Shown piece after piece: positions 33,833 to 45,530 of a DNA stretch of 64,000 nt. The position numbers and the translations under genes are program-made. Each line of letters begins with the position of its first letter. Within the stretch, counting starts at the first letter, position 1. The DNA comes from Chelydra serpentina (taxonomy: Eukaryota; Chordata; Testudines; Chelydridae), in contig JBAIAC010000004.1 in NCBI GenBank assembly GCA_037349315.1, positions 25,299,001 to 25,363,000 of the forward strand, written 5' to 3'. The notes under the pieces are model-generated. The model had not been told where the DNA came from and made no database searches. It saw only the letters and a list, made by a program, of their open reading frames with translations.

Positions 33833-33904
33833 GCTTATGCACAAATAAATTTGTTAGTCTCTAAGGTGCCACAAGTGCTCCTCATTCTTTTTACTAATTT
33901 TCTG

Positions 33905-34240
33905 TTATCTATATTACATCATCATCTAACGTGTGCTAGGCACTGTACAGACATGTACCAGTGGGAACACACAGCCACTGCTCAGGAGATCTTACAATCT
34001 ATAAAGACAAAGACAAAGATTGTTCCACAAATGGGTCCTCAAGCCTGGCATGGTAGGCCAAGAGCTCCCTATGCTGTTTCAATCTATTTTATCCCCAAAC
34101 TTACTCTGCAAACAGAGCTGTTGGGTTCATTGAGGCTACTCACAAAGCATCCAGAATCCAACTCTATATGCAACTGGTCCAAGCTCACCTGGGGAATCTA
34201 TGGCAGAATTGGGAGCTAAATCCAGGTCTCCTGAGTCCCA
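33905..34240 (-). mobile_element. MIR-like/tetrapod SINE fragment, reverse
   Basis: GTGCTAGGCACTGTACAGAC, AGATCTTACAATCTATAAAG and CCAGGTCTCCTGAGTCCCA occur in the order seen in other reverse-strand copies at 40740, 50562 and 55140. Confidence 0.6.
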
Positions 34241-35709
34241 CAGCACAGCCTTACACAAGACCTTCTTAGGGAAAAGAGAAAGTACCCCTTGAGAAGAAAG
34301 GAAGGGCTACACAGAGACCATGCTGGAGCCTTAGCAAAATACCACTGAAGCAAAGACAAAAGGGAGAATTCATTGTTGCTAGCACCCAAAAGCTCACCTG
34401 TAGGATACCCTGTTTTTATATAACCAGCAATATTAATATAACATATGAAGCTAGTATCAAGGAAGGACACACATATCTGGGGAAATCATTCTCTTGGCCC
34501 TGAGCTTTCTCTGTCAGAAATCAGGATGCTTTTTCTGATGCTTGTTCCTTCCTGGCATGGTGCCATTGCAGGTGAGTGGAGCAGTGTCAATCCAGTCCCT
34601 GTATGATTCTCTCTTTGAGGCCCTTTAATGTCTCTTTTTAATTATTTTGCGGCCCACCTCTAACCCAAATCAAGGCTTATAATTCAAGGGTGAGCTTAGC
34701 TGCCATGTAAATTGTTCAAAAAGTGCTCCCAAGCACTTACAGTAACAAGTAATAAGTCTAGTGGCCCCAAATCAATATCGTTCTGCCATCCTCCTTGACT
34801 GGAACATACAGTGCTGTGGGACTTCTGCCAGGGAATACAATAAAATATAGACAAAGGAATAAATTAAATGCAATTCACCAACCTCTTCCCTATTTGAGCA
34901 CTCAATTATGATGCACCATTATGACACAATTATGACTTCTCCCATTCAGCAAAGTTGGCTAGCAAGTGCGGGGATTGGAGCCAAGGCTCGGCCCATTCCC
35001 TGCCCACCTGCTAAAGGTGAATAAATAAGTGAATTCTCCTGTGTGCTCAGACCCAAAGTCTGGATAAGCCATATAGTGGTGTAAGGGACGGGGGATTAAT
35101 ACTTTGCATTGGTGTGTAGTTGAAGCCATAATCTACCTAAACAACCAATTGCTGCCTGAGAAAAGATCACCCCCAAATAGCTTTGGGAGGAAGTAGCACG
35201 AGCCATCACTGTCTGTTACCTTCATCTCCAGGCAATGCATTTGACCTGCACATGAGTGGGTGATCTGGTGATGCAGGTGTGGGGTGCTAAGCAAAAGCGT
35301 CCTGCCACCCAGGGCCAAGACCAACCATACATAGGACTGATCTCATCAGGCAAGACTCAGACACATTGTGTCAAGGAACTTTGATGATCTGATGGCCTGA
35401 GAGTCTATGTGGCTAGAAGATCTAGAAAGGCTGGAACAATGTTTTGAATCCTAATGTCACTGTAATTTCTCTTGTTTAAAATGAAAAAGGCACCATGCTG
35501 AGAAAATACGGCATTAGTTAGACATATAGTAATAATTCACTTCTTGGTTTCTCCCCCGCCTCCATGAATTAATAATTTGTTTCTTGGTGTGCAAAGACAG
35601 GCAGCTAATTTGAAGCCATGGTTACAATAACACAAATGATCAATGGATCGCATTTCTAGCTCTGCTTTTTCAGGCGACAAAAGTATGAGTTGTACAGACA
35701 AAGAAGAAG
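34241..35709. other. No gene recognised
   Basis: Unique-looking sequence; short frames only (for example 34216-34470 on the - strand). Confidence 0.5.
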
Positions 35710-35715
35710 TAGTAA

Positions 35716-35848
35716 CATAAGTGCTGGAACTAGGAGTGCGGGGTGTGCTGCACCCCTGACTTGAAGTGGTTTCCATTATATACGGGGCTTACAGTTTGGT
35801 TCAATGGCTCTCAGCACCCCCACTATAAAAATTGTTCCAGCACCCCTG
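35716..35848. mobile_element. Short MITE, GTGCTGGAAC termini
   Basis: The left end CATAAGTGCTGGAAC and right end GTTCCAGCACCCCTG are inverted repeats, flanked by TAGTAA at 35710-35715 and 35849-35854. The inner GCACCCC words repeat in both orientations. Superfamily is uncertain because only 6 bp of duplication match. Confidence 0.65.
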
Positions 35849-35854
35849 TAGTAA

Positions 35855-36095
35855 ATATGTGCATGAGTAATAAATACATGATATGATGAGCCATCTAGTT
35901 AACACCACAACACAGGCAAGCAAAGATATGGCAGAGCATGGGATTGGAAACCAGGTGATCCTGGGCACCAATCCCTTTTCTCCCAAATTGTGTCTGCCCT
36001 GGTAAAACTTTAAGAATCCTAGTACTCCACTGGTGCTGGAATGGCAGTGACTGTTCTGTAGACAAGGTTGGGGAATTTTAATAACTGTATACTCT
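35855..36095. other. Spacer; no gene recognised
   Basis: Ordinary unique-looking sequence before the Penelope-like element. Confidence 0.4.
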
Positions 36096-36159
36096 AAACA
36101 AAAACAACAAGGAGTACTAGTGGCACCTTAGAGACTAACAAATTTATGTGGGCATAAAC

Positions 36160-36187
36160 TTTCGTGGACTAAAGCCCACTTCATCAG
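36160..36187 (-). ncRNA. Hammerhead-like core, copy C (reverse)
   Basis: On the - strand CTGATGA (36181-36187) is followed by a GTGGG/TCCAC stem and GAAA (36160-36163). Activity is unknown. Confidence 0.5.
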
Positions 36188-36367
36188 ATGCATAGAGTAG
36201 AAAATACACTAGGAAGATATATATAAGAGTATATGAAAAAATGGGAGTTGCCTCACTAAGTGGGGGGTTGAGACAATTCAGTTAAAGTGGACTATTATCA
36301 ACAGGATGAAAAATCACCTTTGTATTGGTAATCAGAGTGGCTCATTTCAAACAGTTGACAAGAAGGT

Positions 36368-36589
36368 GTGCAGTCTCTACGCAAAAGAATAAATGGACAC
36401 AAATCAGACGTCAAGAATTTTAACATTCAAAAACCAATCGGAGAACACTTCAGCCTCCCTGGAGACCTAATAACAGACTTAAAAGTGGCAATTCTTCAAC
36501 AAAAAAAACATCAAAAACAGACTCCAATGAGAAACTTCAGAACTGGAATTAATTTGCAAACTGGACACCATCAAATTAGGCCTGAATAA
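36368..36589 (+). pseudogene. Penelope-like element C-terminal endonuclease remnant
   Basis: The 73-codon frame begins MQSLRKRINGHKSDVKNFN, continues PIGEHFSLPGDLITDLKVAI and ends with LQTGHHQIRPE; a few residues beyond the stop, SHCKN-like sequence follows. The 'R-x-RxxGHxxD' and 'xHFxxPGHxxxDLK' blocks are typical of the C-terminal part of the GIY-YIG endonuclease region of Penelope-like proteins. In live elements this domain nicks target DNA for reverse transcription. The GIY-YIG catalytic N-terminus and the whole RT are missing because the frame is joined directly to an inverted copy of the 3' region. The glycine/histidine of the PGH motif is read as GD. Confidence 0.7.
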
Positions 36590-36840
36590 ATACTGGGAGT
36601 GGATGAGTCACTGCAAGAACTAAAAACTAATTTCCTCCTGCTGTTACTCACACCTTCTTGTCAACTGTTTGAAATGAGCCACCCTGATTACCACTACAAA
36701 AGTGATTTTTGTCCTGTTGATAATAGCCCATTTTAATTGAATTGTCTCGACCCCCCACTTAGTAAGGCAACTCTCATCTTTTCATGTACTTTATATATAT
36801 ATATATATAATCTTCCTACTGTATTTTCTACCCTATGCAT

Positions 36841-36868
36841 CTGATGAAGTGGGATTTAGCACACGAAA
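36841..36868 (+). ncRNA. Hammerhead-like core, copy B
   Basis: CTGATGA (36841-36847), a GTGGG/GCACAC stem with one mismatch, and GAAA (36865-36868). Probably inactive if the stem mismatch matters. Confidence 0.45.
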
Positions 36869-36990
36869 GCTTATGCCCAAATAAATTTGTTAGTCTCTAA
36901 AGGTGCCACTAGTACTCCTCATTGTTTTTGTTTTTGCTGATACAGACTAACACGGCTACCACTCTGAAACCTGTGTTGTCTAAATGTACT

Positions 36991-37936
36991 CTGCACAGGG
37001 AAAGCAGAGTGGTGGGAATGAGTTTTGCTTTTAGTTCTGAACACAGAAGTCCATGGTCTTTGTTACCTCTTCTGGGTGTGAGTGCCACAGTTTAGGTCTA
37101 TTCTCCATGTTGTATGCCAGTGGGGTCTTCATACTGATTGACAGCTTCATAGTTCCAGTAGAATGCAGCTGTTGGAATACTATGCGGAAGGTCATAGTTG
37201 CAGCAGGAGAAGCATGAAATGTCAGGTAGCTAAGACTGGCTCTGAGTATCAGGACAAATACCTTGAACTAGATTCTATATTCAACAGAGAGGCAGTACAC
37301 AGAGTGGAGCAGCATGGGGGATGTGTTCATGGCATCCTGGATTGCTGCATTTGTACAAGGTGAAGCTTTTTCAGTGTGTGTGGCTTCGGGCTTCATTATG
37401 AGTTGCCATAATCAATCCTGAAGGTCATGAATAGGTGGGTCAGCATAGACAGGTTTGTCTGCAAGGATGGGACACAATCTTCCGGCCAGTTGCAAGTGGA
37501 AATCAGCATTTTTCCCAAGCATGGTTATTTAGCAACCATTAGAACTGAGGAATCCAATGGGACCTAAAGTCTGAGAACTGACTCAACAATCAAGTTGACC
37601 TCAACAGTAGGGATATTATAGAAAGAGCCAGTTCTTCATAGGTCTTCCCTCCTCCCACTGGAATTGCCACAGTCTTGCCTGGCTTCAGATGCAGCCAGCT
37701 GCCCTTCATTCAGGTACCGATTTCAGCTAATTATTGAAACAAATGGATACCCTCCTACAATTTAATCTAATTCCGTTCATGAAAATCTGATTACTCAACC
37801 ATATAAAACAATGGCAGCTGGTGCCTCTCCCATTTCCTAATCACAAGGTCATACTTTCCTTTGAGTGCTTTCCTATTACTCTTTGTTTCTGTTAGCAGGC
37901 AGAGCCAACAAAATTGTAGTAGAAAGGGGTTAGTGG
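36991..37936. other. No gene recognised
   Basis: Unique-looking sequence of ordinary composition. Confidence 0.5.
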
Positions 37937-38115
37937 GGAAACATGGTCTTGTGATTATGGCAATGGAGTAGTAAGTACCCCGGGGATCCAATTCTTGTCT
38001 CTGCTATGGACTTCCTGTGTCACTGTGTGACCTTGGGCACGGTGTGTGCCTCATCTGTACAATGAGTATAACAATATATCACAGGAGTGTTGTAAATATA
38101 AAGAGTTGGGAGGCA
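37937..38115 (+). mobile_element. MIR/CORE-SINE-like fragment
   Basis: TGTGTGACCTTGGGCACGG, TGCCTCATCTGTACAATGAG and GTTGTAAATATAAAGAG follow MIR order on the + strand. Confidence 0.75.
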
Positions 38116-40735
38116 CTCGGATGTTGCAGCGACAAGGTCCATATTAAGCAGCTGGGGCACTGTTTTGGCTAGCATACCATACCATCAACAGAATTGTTAA
38201 CTAAATTTGTACATGAGAGTCTTCATTGTGAGTGAAATGCGAATCAGAACTCCAGCTTCCAGGGCAAGTCAGTATGATTGGCTGTTAGACAAACAAATCT
38301 CTGAATTTTTAAAATGAGCAGACTTTATTTGGAGTCACAGAGAGACAAAACAAACATCGAGGCCCACTGTGCCATGTTAAAAGGCCGATTTTCAGCATAG
38401 ATGCACAGCGGTGTTTTAAACTAGTATAAAACGTTGTAGACACCATTTTTATAAAGCTTACTCCAAGGATTAGACGGTGCCCTGCTCTGTGTGCGTTGAC
38501 AAGATGGAGGCAAGGACATAAGCCTCTGAGAAAGGGCTGGGTACAATGCTGCTAGCACCTATAGATGCTGTACAGCATGGGATATATAGAAGTTGCCTAG
38601 ATACCATGGTGATGGGAGGCAAATAAATGTCTGTAAGAATAAAATGGTATGTACTTGCAAGTACACCACCTTTAAAAAAAAAGTAGATCTTGTTTGTCAC
38701 AGAGCATAACAGACACAGTGAATTGGGGAGCTATAATCAAGATCTGACATGCAGAAGTACTGGCAAGAAATTTAACTGTATCACCTGCCCTCAGATACAT
38801 AAGGGGTTTGTTAAGATCTACTGTATCCAATGGTTACTGTTGCAGTAGCTAAATTTTTGCCCAACTTCCTGTCCACTAACCCCCAGATGTAAAGTAAGAG
38901 TAGAATCCTCATGCCCAGTTGTTTTTGCCATTATTATTATTAGATTATGAATTGTTTTGGGATTTGTTATTTAGACAGTGGGTATCAGACAAGAACATCA
39001 ACCATCCACAAATCTCAGATACTGTAAAATATCTACAATAAGAAAAATTATCTTCACTTTTTCAAATATACAAAATGCGTGTTTCTTCCCTCTTCCATAT
39101 GTTTTTATGAACTCTTAGCTATGTTGCAGTCATCACTATGGTAACATCATCATTATTTACAAGCAATCAGAATGTCACTTATTACCTCTCTTTTCAGAAA
39201 GAGAAATGTATTCAAATGCATTTCAAGTAGGACACCATCACTGTGCTGTTGATCTTGGATCTCTAGATAATCCACCTACCTTGCAGGCTAGATTGTGATT
39301 TGGTCTAAGCACCTGTGCAAGGAAATAAGTAAGAGTAAGAAAACTTCCCAGCCTATGCTACCCCCACCTCCTGCAAAGGGAGATTCTAGACTAGAGACAA
39401 ATCATGCTCCCATTAAGTCAATGGCTAAGCTCCCACTGATTTTAACAGGAGCAGGAATAGAGCCCAATAGAAGAAGGATCAGGTTCTGATCTCATTCACA
39501 TGGATGTGAATCTAAAAGTAACTCCATTTACCTTGATGTCACTCTGATTTCTCCCTCCTGTCAATCTATTCTGAATTTGGCTTTCAGACTTTCTCTGAGT
39601 ATTTGAAAGGTACCAGTACATTTATTACAGTTATTTGTGTAAATCATGATTCCTAAGGAAAAAGTGTGGGTTACCAGGAATATTTCTCTTCATCTAAAAA
39701 TCCATAGGCCTAATTACAATCTCACTTGCGCCAGTGCGAATGAGGGAAGTTACGCCAGTGTAAACCAGAGCAGAGTCAATCACAACGTGTGCTCAAATCG
39801 TGAGGTCCTTACACCTCTCTTCCTCAGGCCTTATCAGGCCTACAATACATGTGTCTAACCAAATCTAATTTATTACCCCCTTGGTTTTCTAGCTTAGTCT
39901 CTCCTGATGGTAAAAAGTAGCTGCTGGAGAGAATGATCTGAGTAAACTCTTACTAACTCCCTTCTTGTTAACCTGGATTAACATGCAGCTGCGACTCCAG
40001 GAGCAGCATTGTTTGAGATCTCCACAAGTCAGAACATCTATATCTCCAACTACCAGTACATATGAATTTCCAAAACAATTACGACCATCATGCCATCTAA
40101 CCTGTTATTCTGACTTTGGTAGTGTCTGATACCTGATGCTTCTGAGGAAGGTGGAAAAGCCCCATAATGCATCTGAACAATTGTGCAATGTAGTAGATGG
40201 GGGATACGATTCCTTCCTGAACCACTCAGCTTAATATCTACCCACGTTTACCTCCAACTACACTACCATCTTACATTGAGTCATATATTAGTTATTGACT
40301 AGCTCCATCAATTTCCATGGACTACTCATGGAGTAAGGTGCTATTCAGTCCTAAGAATCTCATACTTTGGGGCACAGAGTTTACTTTAGATTAGTTTACC
40401 CACTTCTTTTTTTACCACTATAGCACTGAGGTAAAGGTATCTGAATCAGGTTTATGATAGTGACTATGCTGTTTGAGGTTCTATCCAGTCATTCAGGAAG
40501 GGACTGTCCCTGCTCAAAGGAGCTCAGATGCTAAAACAGACGGAGACGGATAGATGCTAAAACAGATAGAAACTAGGGGAAGAGGAACAATACATTTTAG
40601 CTTCAAATATTCATTGTCCTGAAATTATGCAGCTCTTTTAAAACATAAAAGTACAGTATGCTATACTGAATGAAGCAATCTGTTTTAAATGTACAACCGA
40701 CCATTTAATTATTTTGTCATTGTACTACCGGACTA
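38116..40735. other. No gene recognised apart from one small hairpin
   Basis: Mostly unique-looking. An ATT microsatellite of a few units lies at about 38932, and GCCAGTG words near 39730-39765 hint at another eroded palindromic repeat. Confidence 0.5.
39405..39453. repeat. Small palindromic MITE remnant
   Basis: TGCTCCCATTAAGTCAATGG is complementary, with mismatches, to CTCCCACTGATTTTAACAGG plus AGCA. Same 'TTGAAGTCAATGG' class as 17731. Confidence 0.55.
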
Positions 40736-40739
40736 CCAA

Positions 40740-40905
40740 AGGGACCAACCAAGATTAGGGTTTTGTTGTGCCAGGAACTGTACAAACATATAATAAGATG
40801 CAGTTCCTGCTCCAAGGAGCTCTCAGTCTAAACATGAACTCTGTTCATGAGGACAGGCAAAGCGAAAACAAAGAAAAGGTGAAGTGACTTGCCTATAGTT
40901 ATATA
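40740..40905 (-). mobile_element. MIR-like/tetrapod SINE fragment, reverse
   Basis: TTGTTGTGCCAGGAACTGTA, CCAAGGAGCTCTCAGTCTAA and AGGTGAAGTGACTTGCC match the reverse-strand repeat at 50562 and 33905. Confidence 0.6.
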
Positions 40906-40908
40906 GGG

Positions 40909-41147
40909 TATGTCTACACTGCAAATAAAAACCCGTGGCTGGCACGGGCCAGCTGACTCAAGTTCACGGGGGTTGGGCTGTTTCATTACAGTGTAGATGT
41001 TCTAGCTCGGGCTGCAGCCTGAGTTTTGGGATCCTTCCACCTCACAGGATCCTAGAGCCTGGGCTCCAGCCTGAGCCTGAATGTCTACACTGTAATTTAA
41101 CAGCCGCAAATCAGCCAGCCACAGGTTTTTAATTGCAATGTAGACAC
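40909..41147. mobile_element. MITE with GGTATGTCTACACTGCAA termini
   Basis: The left end GGTATGTCTACACTGCAA and right end TTGCAATGTAGACACACC are inverted repeats with two mismatches. A second internal TGTCTACACTGTAATTTAA near 41082 suggests a composite structure. Flanking duplication not convincing. Confidence 0.7.
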
Positions 41148-42450
41148 ACCCATGTAGACTTGGAAGGATTAGATTTTTAATCACTAAACGTCACTGTCAC
41201 CATACTCAATAATCAACAACAAATATTGCAATCAATAACTGAAATGTACAGATAGGCAAAGAAAGAAAATGCTGCTTGAGAACGTATTCGAGTTTGCTCT
41301 AAGGATATTTACTGTGTATATTCTGACGTGTGCTGCTGCCCATGTGTGCTTTAATGGCTAAAGCTTTAACGGTTTGAATCTCAGCATCTACTGTCATTAT
41401 ATAATTACTGTCTGACGCCACCCATTTATCTGACCACTCCATACGCACCCACAACTGTGAACATTTAAATTGATAAAAACTGAAAAACCACTTAAAAGTA
41501 AACATCAATATTATCTATCAAAATTATAAAAAAAATGAAAATTGAATTCTGCTACGCCCAGTCATGGAACAGGTCACTGGTAAAAGCACCTAGGTCTCCT
41601 GACTCCCAGTCCAGTGCCGCCTCATTAAACATCAAGTGTTCCTTTGTTCTTTTATGATAGGATATTGTAACATTCAGTGGTGATTTTTAAAAATCCATAT
41701 AAATTTAGTATTCTTGAATAATGACAGCATAACAATCCTGGAGACTGAAACCTCATCAACAGTTTAATAAGGAGAAAGCGAATGCAAGTTCACTTGTCAA
41801 ATCAATGCCTGCTGCTGTATTTTTTGGACTATTTGAGCCTCTGTGGGCTGTTTTTGAGCAGCTCTGGGCTGATCCAGCAAAACACATAAGCACCTGCTTA
41901 AGCACCATTCAGCAGTCAGGACCCTGGAAAGCATGTCATGTGGAGAGATGCCAGGGGAGTAGGGGAGAGTAATACACCCAAAATATTACATTTGGGCAGT
42001 AATTCAACTTGTTCTCTTCCAAAGAATGGAAAGACTATCCTGCATTAACAGGCTGACTTGGGCACGGACAGTGGAGATGATGCTGAATCTTCTCCCCTCG
42101 GCCTGAGCCATAAAGGGGCCACGACAGAGATTTCTATTCAGCCATTTCTACAATATTTTAGAAACAAAGAGAAAAGGAGCAGATTCTCTGTTGGTCAAAG
42201 TTGAGTGATTCTCAGCAATTATTCATTTAGTAAGAAAACTGTATGTTTACAAAATGTAGATACAGCACAGAGATGCACAATTCGTATAATCTTGCACCAG
42301 AAAGGGCAGCTTTAAAGTACAGCCAAAGCTCCATAGGATCCCTGCTGTTGAGAGATTCCACTGAATATCCAAGGTACTTACATGGTCCCCCACCTCCACA
42401 GTTTCTGAACCCCTCCTAATCTTTAAGGAATTTGTCTGCCTAACATTTCT
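41148..42450. other. No gene recognised
   Basis: Unique-looking. 'TGATCCAGCAAAACACATAAGC' near 41871 resembles the hairpin MITE arm of 43801. Confidence 0.5.
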
Positions 42451-42454
42451 GAGG

Positions 42455-42625
42455 TAGGGAAATATTGTTATACCCATCCTGCAGGTGAGGAACGTTGGCA
42501 CAAAGGGAGCGGCTTACCTACGGTCACCCAGGAAGTCTGTGGTGGATCTGGGAATTAAACCTCCATCTGCCAGCTCCCAGGCTAGTACCCTAACCAACAC
42601 CAGCATGATTGTGTACCGATTCAGC
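42455..42625 (-). mobile_element. MIR/CORE-SINE-like fragment, reverse
   Basis: CCCATCCTGCAGGTGAGG, GTCACCCAGGAAGTCTGTGG and GGGAATTAAACCTCCATC follow the reverse MIR core. Confidence 0.65.
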
Positions 42626-43320
42626 ACCACTCCTGAATGCTATGACTGTGCTACCTGGCTCCGGGCCCTACACTATTACAGATCCTCTTCCCAGCAGACT
42701 TGTAGACAATGGGAGCCCACGGCTCAGGTTTTGCCAACAAAAGCTCAGGAATAAAACAAGGAAATGGCTTGACAAACTGCTCATAACAAAGTGGTGAGTT
42801 AATAATTAATTTACATCTCTGTTCACATCTTCTTCTTCTTACAGCTGAATGATAGGTAAGAGACAATAGAAACAAAATGAGAATTATTTGTAACTTTCCC
42901 TTTCCCTCTCCATAGTTGTGTGTACAGCAAACACATACTTAAAAGATTGTTACAAGAAGCTTTATTGTTTTTATTTTTCCCCTCTTTAAACTGAGGTACA
43001 AAATGGTGCTTTGGTTCACAATAACAGTCGCATAACTACAAAAATATATTCACAGCACTCAGCTAATGTAATGCCATGTGGTTATCAATCCTTCATGTGA
43101 AACACTACTATAGGACTGTGAGCATACTGGCCTTGAAACTTCAGTCTCCACAGACCCATTTATTCTGAATGTAGCATTGCTTTAGCATATGTACAGTCAC
43201 TCCTTTAAAACGATACCTGATGCATTTTAATTTCCTTTTAGTTTTCTGTTTGTCCCATGGAAAGCTGCAGAGATGGAATTTATAATAATAGTCTGCACAT
43301 ATTGCCTTTCTTCTAAGGAT
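42626..43320. other. No gene recognised
   Basis: AT-rich unique-looking sequence with short frames. Confidence 0.5.
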
Positions 43321-43324
43321 CTCA

Positions 43325-43430
43325 AAATTTCATTGCAAAATATCCATTTTACACTGAAGGCACAGGTCATTTCAACTGCTGACTTGCCAAAGGTCACACA
43401 ACAAGTCAGTGGCCAAACTGGAAATAATAA
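43325..43430 (-). mobile_element. MIR-like fragment, reverse
   Basis: CCATTTTACACTGAAGGCAC, then GACTTGCCAAAGGTCACACA and ACAAGTCAGTGGCCAAAC, match the reverse MIR core. Confidence 0.7.
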
Positions 43431-43530
43431 TTTTTTTAAAAAATCAATCTCCTTACCCCCAAATCCACTACCTAGACTCCATTTTCTCCCTTTTCAGACC
43501 AAAGTTAGCACACATTTGTTTTTTACTGTC

Positions 43531-43550
43531 AAAAAAAAAAAAAAAAAAAA
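43531..43550. repeat. A20 homopolymer
   Basis: Twenty consecutive adenines. No adjacent retrogene or SINE head is recognisable upstream. Confidence 0.95.
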
Positions 43551-43800
43551 GGCACAATGGCGATTAGATTTGGTCAGTTCCCAAAGCAGGCAAAGCAGAA
43601 AAAGCTGATGTTATGTCATGTCTCCAGAAAAATCACAAGCCTCTCCAAAGTTCCTGTTATTGCGTTTGCTTTTCTAGATTATTTTTATTGCACCTGGTTC
43701 TCAACATAGAATGTAATGATTCTCCAAACAAAATGGCCACAGTTAGAAAACAGCTGAAAACCCATTCTGAAGACTGCAAAATTTAATTCTCCTCTCTTAG

Positions 43801-43902
43801 ACCCTGATCCTGAAAACACTGGTGCATGTGCTTAACTTTGGCTTCAGTGGAACTTCTTGCACAATAAAAGTTAAGCACCTACGTGTTTGCAGGATCAGGG
43901 CC
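43801..43902. repeat. Palindromic MITE, CCTGATCCTGCAAACAC type
   Basis: The left arm ACCCTGATCCTGAAAACACT ... CTTAACTTT (43801-43839) is complementary to the right arm AAAGTTAAGCACCTACGTG ... GGATCAGGG (43866-43902). This makes a stem of about 36 bp with few mismatches around a 26-base loop. Related arms occur at 31520 and 41871. It looks like an old amniote-type hairpin element. Confidence 0.75.
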
Positions 43903-43905
43903 TAA

Positions 43906-44995
43906 GGGTGAAATTCACCCCTGTTACAGAGGGCCAGTACAAAGCCTATATCCATTTAAATCCCTTTTAAGTAGAGTTGGACAGGCATTTTCCCATCCCA
44001 TGAACATTGAGATTTCAAACGTTTTCCCATTTTGCAGCAGGATAACACTGAAACCCTTTCGCAATTTTCACAGAAACTGAGAGAGCAGCTCACCCCAGAC
44101 CTTGGGTATGGGAGGCCCATGTTCAAGAACATGCTCTAATTCAGGCAGTGTGGGGGCTGTGAACCTAGATCATTGATATGCTTGGTTGAGTAGCCTAGCC
44201 CCCAGGCTATTGATTATTCTAGGGTGTGGTACTCTGGTTTTGATCAGTAATTTCATTCTGGACCTGAGGCCTCCCCTCACCCCATTCCCCAATGAAGGTT
44301 TTGTTGAAATCGACCCTTTTCCATGACATTTTGTTTTTACTGAAAAACTCCCAAAAAGCTATTTTGAGGGCTGCAATGGAGTGTGGGCCTTGTGAGGGCT
44401 CTCTGTACAGGGGTGAATTTTTCCCTCGTAGTTTTCAACAGCTGATTGCTGGGATCAGTCCTACCAGTGCTGTTTTTAAAAAACAAACAAAACAAAACAG
44501 CTAACCATTTTAGGAGACTTTCAGTTTCCAGTGTCTGCAGCTATTTAAGTTGTGGCCAAAATTTCATATTGAAATGAATTCTCTAGCTTTTGTGAACAGG
44601 AACCCAGAAACTATTTGAACATGTCCTGGCACTTATTTTTTTTAATCTTAAATATAATTTAAAAGGGAAAGAAACTCATCCGTGCCAGAGGGGAGCTCTA
44701 ACCTTCATGGGGCCAGAAGAACCACATCAGAGGGACTCTAGAGCATCTTCCACCCAGTAGGCAAATCCAGCCTTTTCAGAGACACCCAGTGCAAAACCAG
44801 AAGAGACCCATTTGAAAAGCCAGACACAACCCCTCAAATGAAAGGAACCAGAGCTGCAGAGCCAGTCTCAAAGTAGGGAGGTCTAATCGATAGCTAATCA
44901 GGAAGGACTAGGAACCAGTACCCAGGATGACAGATGTTTGAAAATAAAAAATTTGCTAACGAGTTGGGGAGAAGTAGTTATTATAGCTCTGTGGG
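43906..44995. other. No gene recognised
   Basis: Unique-looking; 'GGACAGGCATTTTCCCATCCC' near 43979 may be an eroded A/T-rich MITE. Confidence 0.45.
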
Positions 44996-44999
44996 AGTA

Positions 45000-45105
45000 G
45001 GACAGAGGCAGGGCTCTTAGCTATGAAAGTGACCTAGTGCGTGACCCTGAGCAGGTCATTTACCTCTGTGCCTCAGTTTCCCCATCTATGAAATGTATAT
45101 TATTG
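45000..45105 (+). mobile_element. MIR/CORE-SINE-like fragment
   Basis: GTGACCCTGAGCAGGTCATT, ACCTCTGTGCCTCAGTTTCC and CCATCTATGAAATG are the conserved MIR core on the + strand. Confidence 0.85.
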
Positions 45106-45299
45106 CAAGAAAAAGGTCTCTCCCCAGTTAAGGTGGTGCATTGGTTTCTATTATAAGCCTGATTTCATCCATTCTTCCTCATTCTTAAAGTTATTGTAAG
45201 TGTCCCAATTGTGGTCTTCTGGCAAAGGCTATGGTAAGTATTTTAACAACTTTTCAAACGTTGAAATGATTGGCAATGAACAAATATCAGCTTCCTTTA

Positions 45300-45530
45300 A
45301 TTGAATATACACCCCAACTATATAGCACTACCCTAGTGCTTTTCATCTGTGCACTTCAAAGCACCTTGTAAAGTTGGATGAAGATCTGTAGCCCCATTTC
45401 ACAGATGATGAAGTGAAGCACAGAGAGATCAGTTGACTAGCTCATGGTCACTCAATGGCACATCAGGGAACAGAATCCAGGTTTCTATATTCCCAACCAA
45501 GTAAGGCCATTAGCCTGTCCGAGGGTGTGC
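45300..45530 (-). mobile_element. MIR-like/tetrapod SINE fragment, reverse
   Basis: TGCACTTCAAAGCACCTTG, CCCCATTTCACAGATGATGA, AGCACAGAGAGATCAG and ACAGAATCCAGGTTTCTAT follow the reverse MIR order. Confidence 0.75.

Larger units (their letters stand above)
33290..33892 (+). mobile_element. Penelope-like element 3' region, interrupted by a hAT element
   Basis: CACACCTTCTTGTCAACTG and GTTTGAAATGGGCCATCC, then (after the insertion at 33418-33708) GGCAACCCCCATCTTTTCAT, an (TG/TA)n stretch, GCATCTGATGAAGTGGG and TTTGTTAGTCTCTAAGGTGC match the 3' region of the copy at 36620-36920. There the same sequence follows a Penelope-type endonuclease frame. This copy is 5' truncated to the non-coding end. 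Confidence 0.8.
36100..36990 (+). mobile_element. Penelope-like element with head-to-head terminal repeat
   Basis: The left part (36100-36370) is the reverse complement of the element's own 3' region: GTGGCACCTTAGAGACTAAC, TTCATCAGATGCATAGAG, then CAAACAGTTGACAAGAAGG. It abuts a + strand body with the endonuclease remnant (36368-36589), the same 3' region in forward orientation (about 36640-36920) and the tail GATACAGACTAACACGGC (36939 onward). The reverse and forward copies thus face each other around the coding remnant. Inverted terminal copies of this kind are a known peculiarity of Penelope-like elements. Confidence 0.8.
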
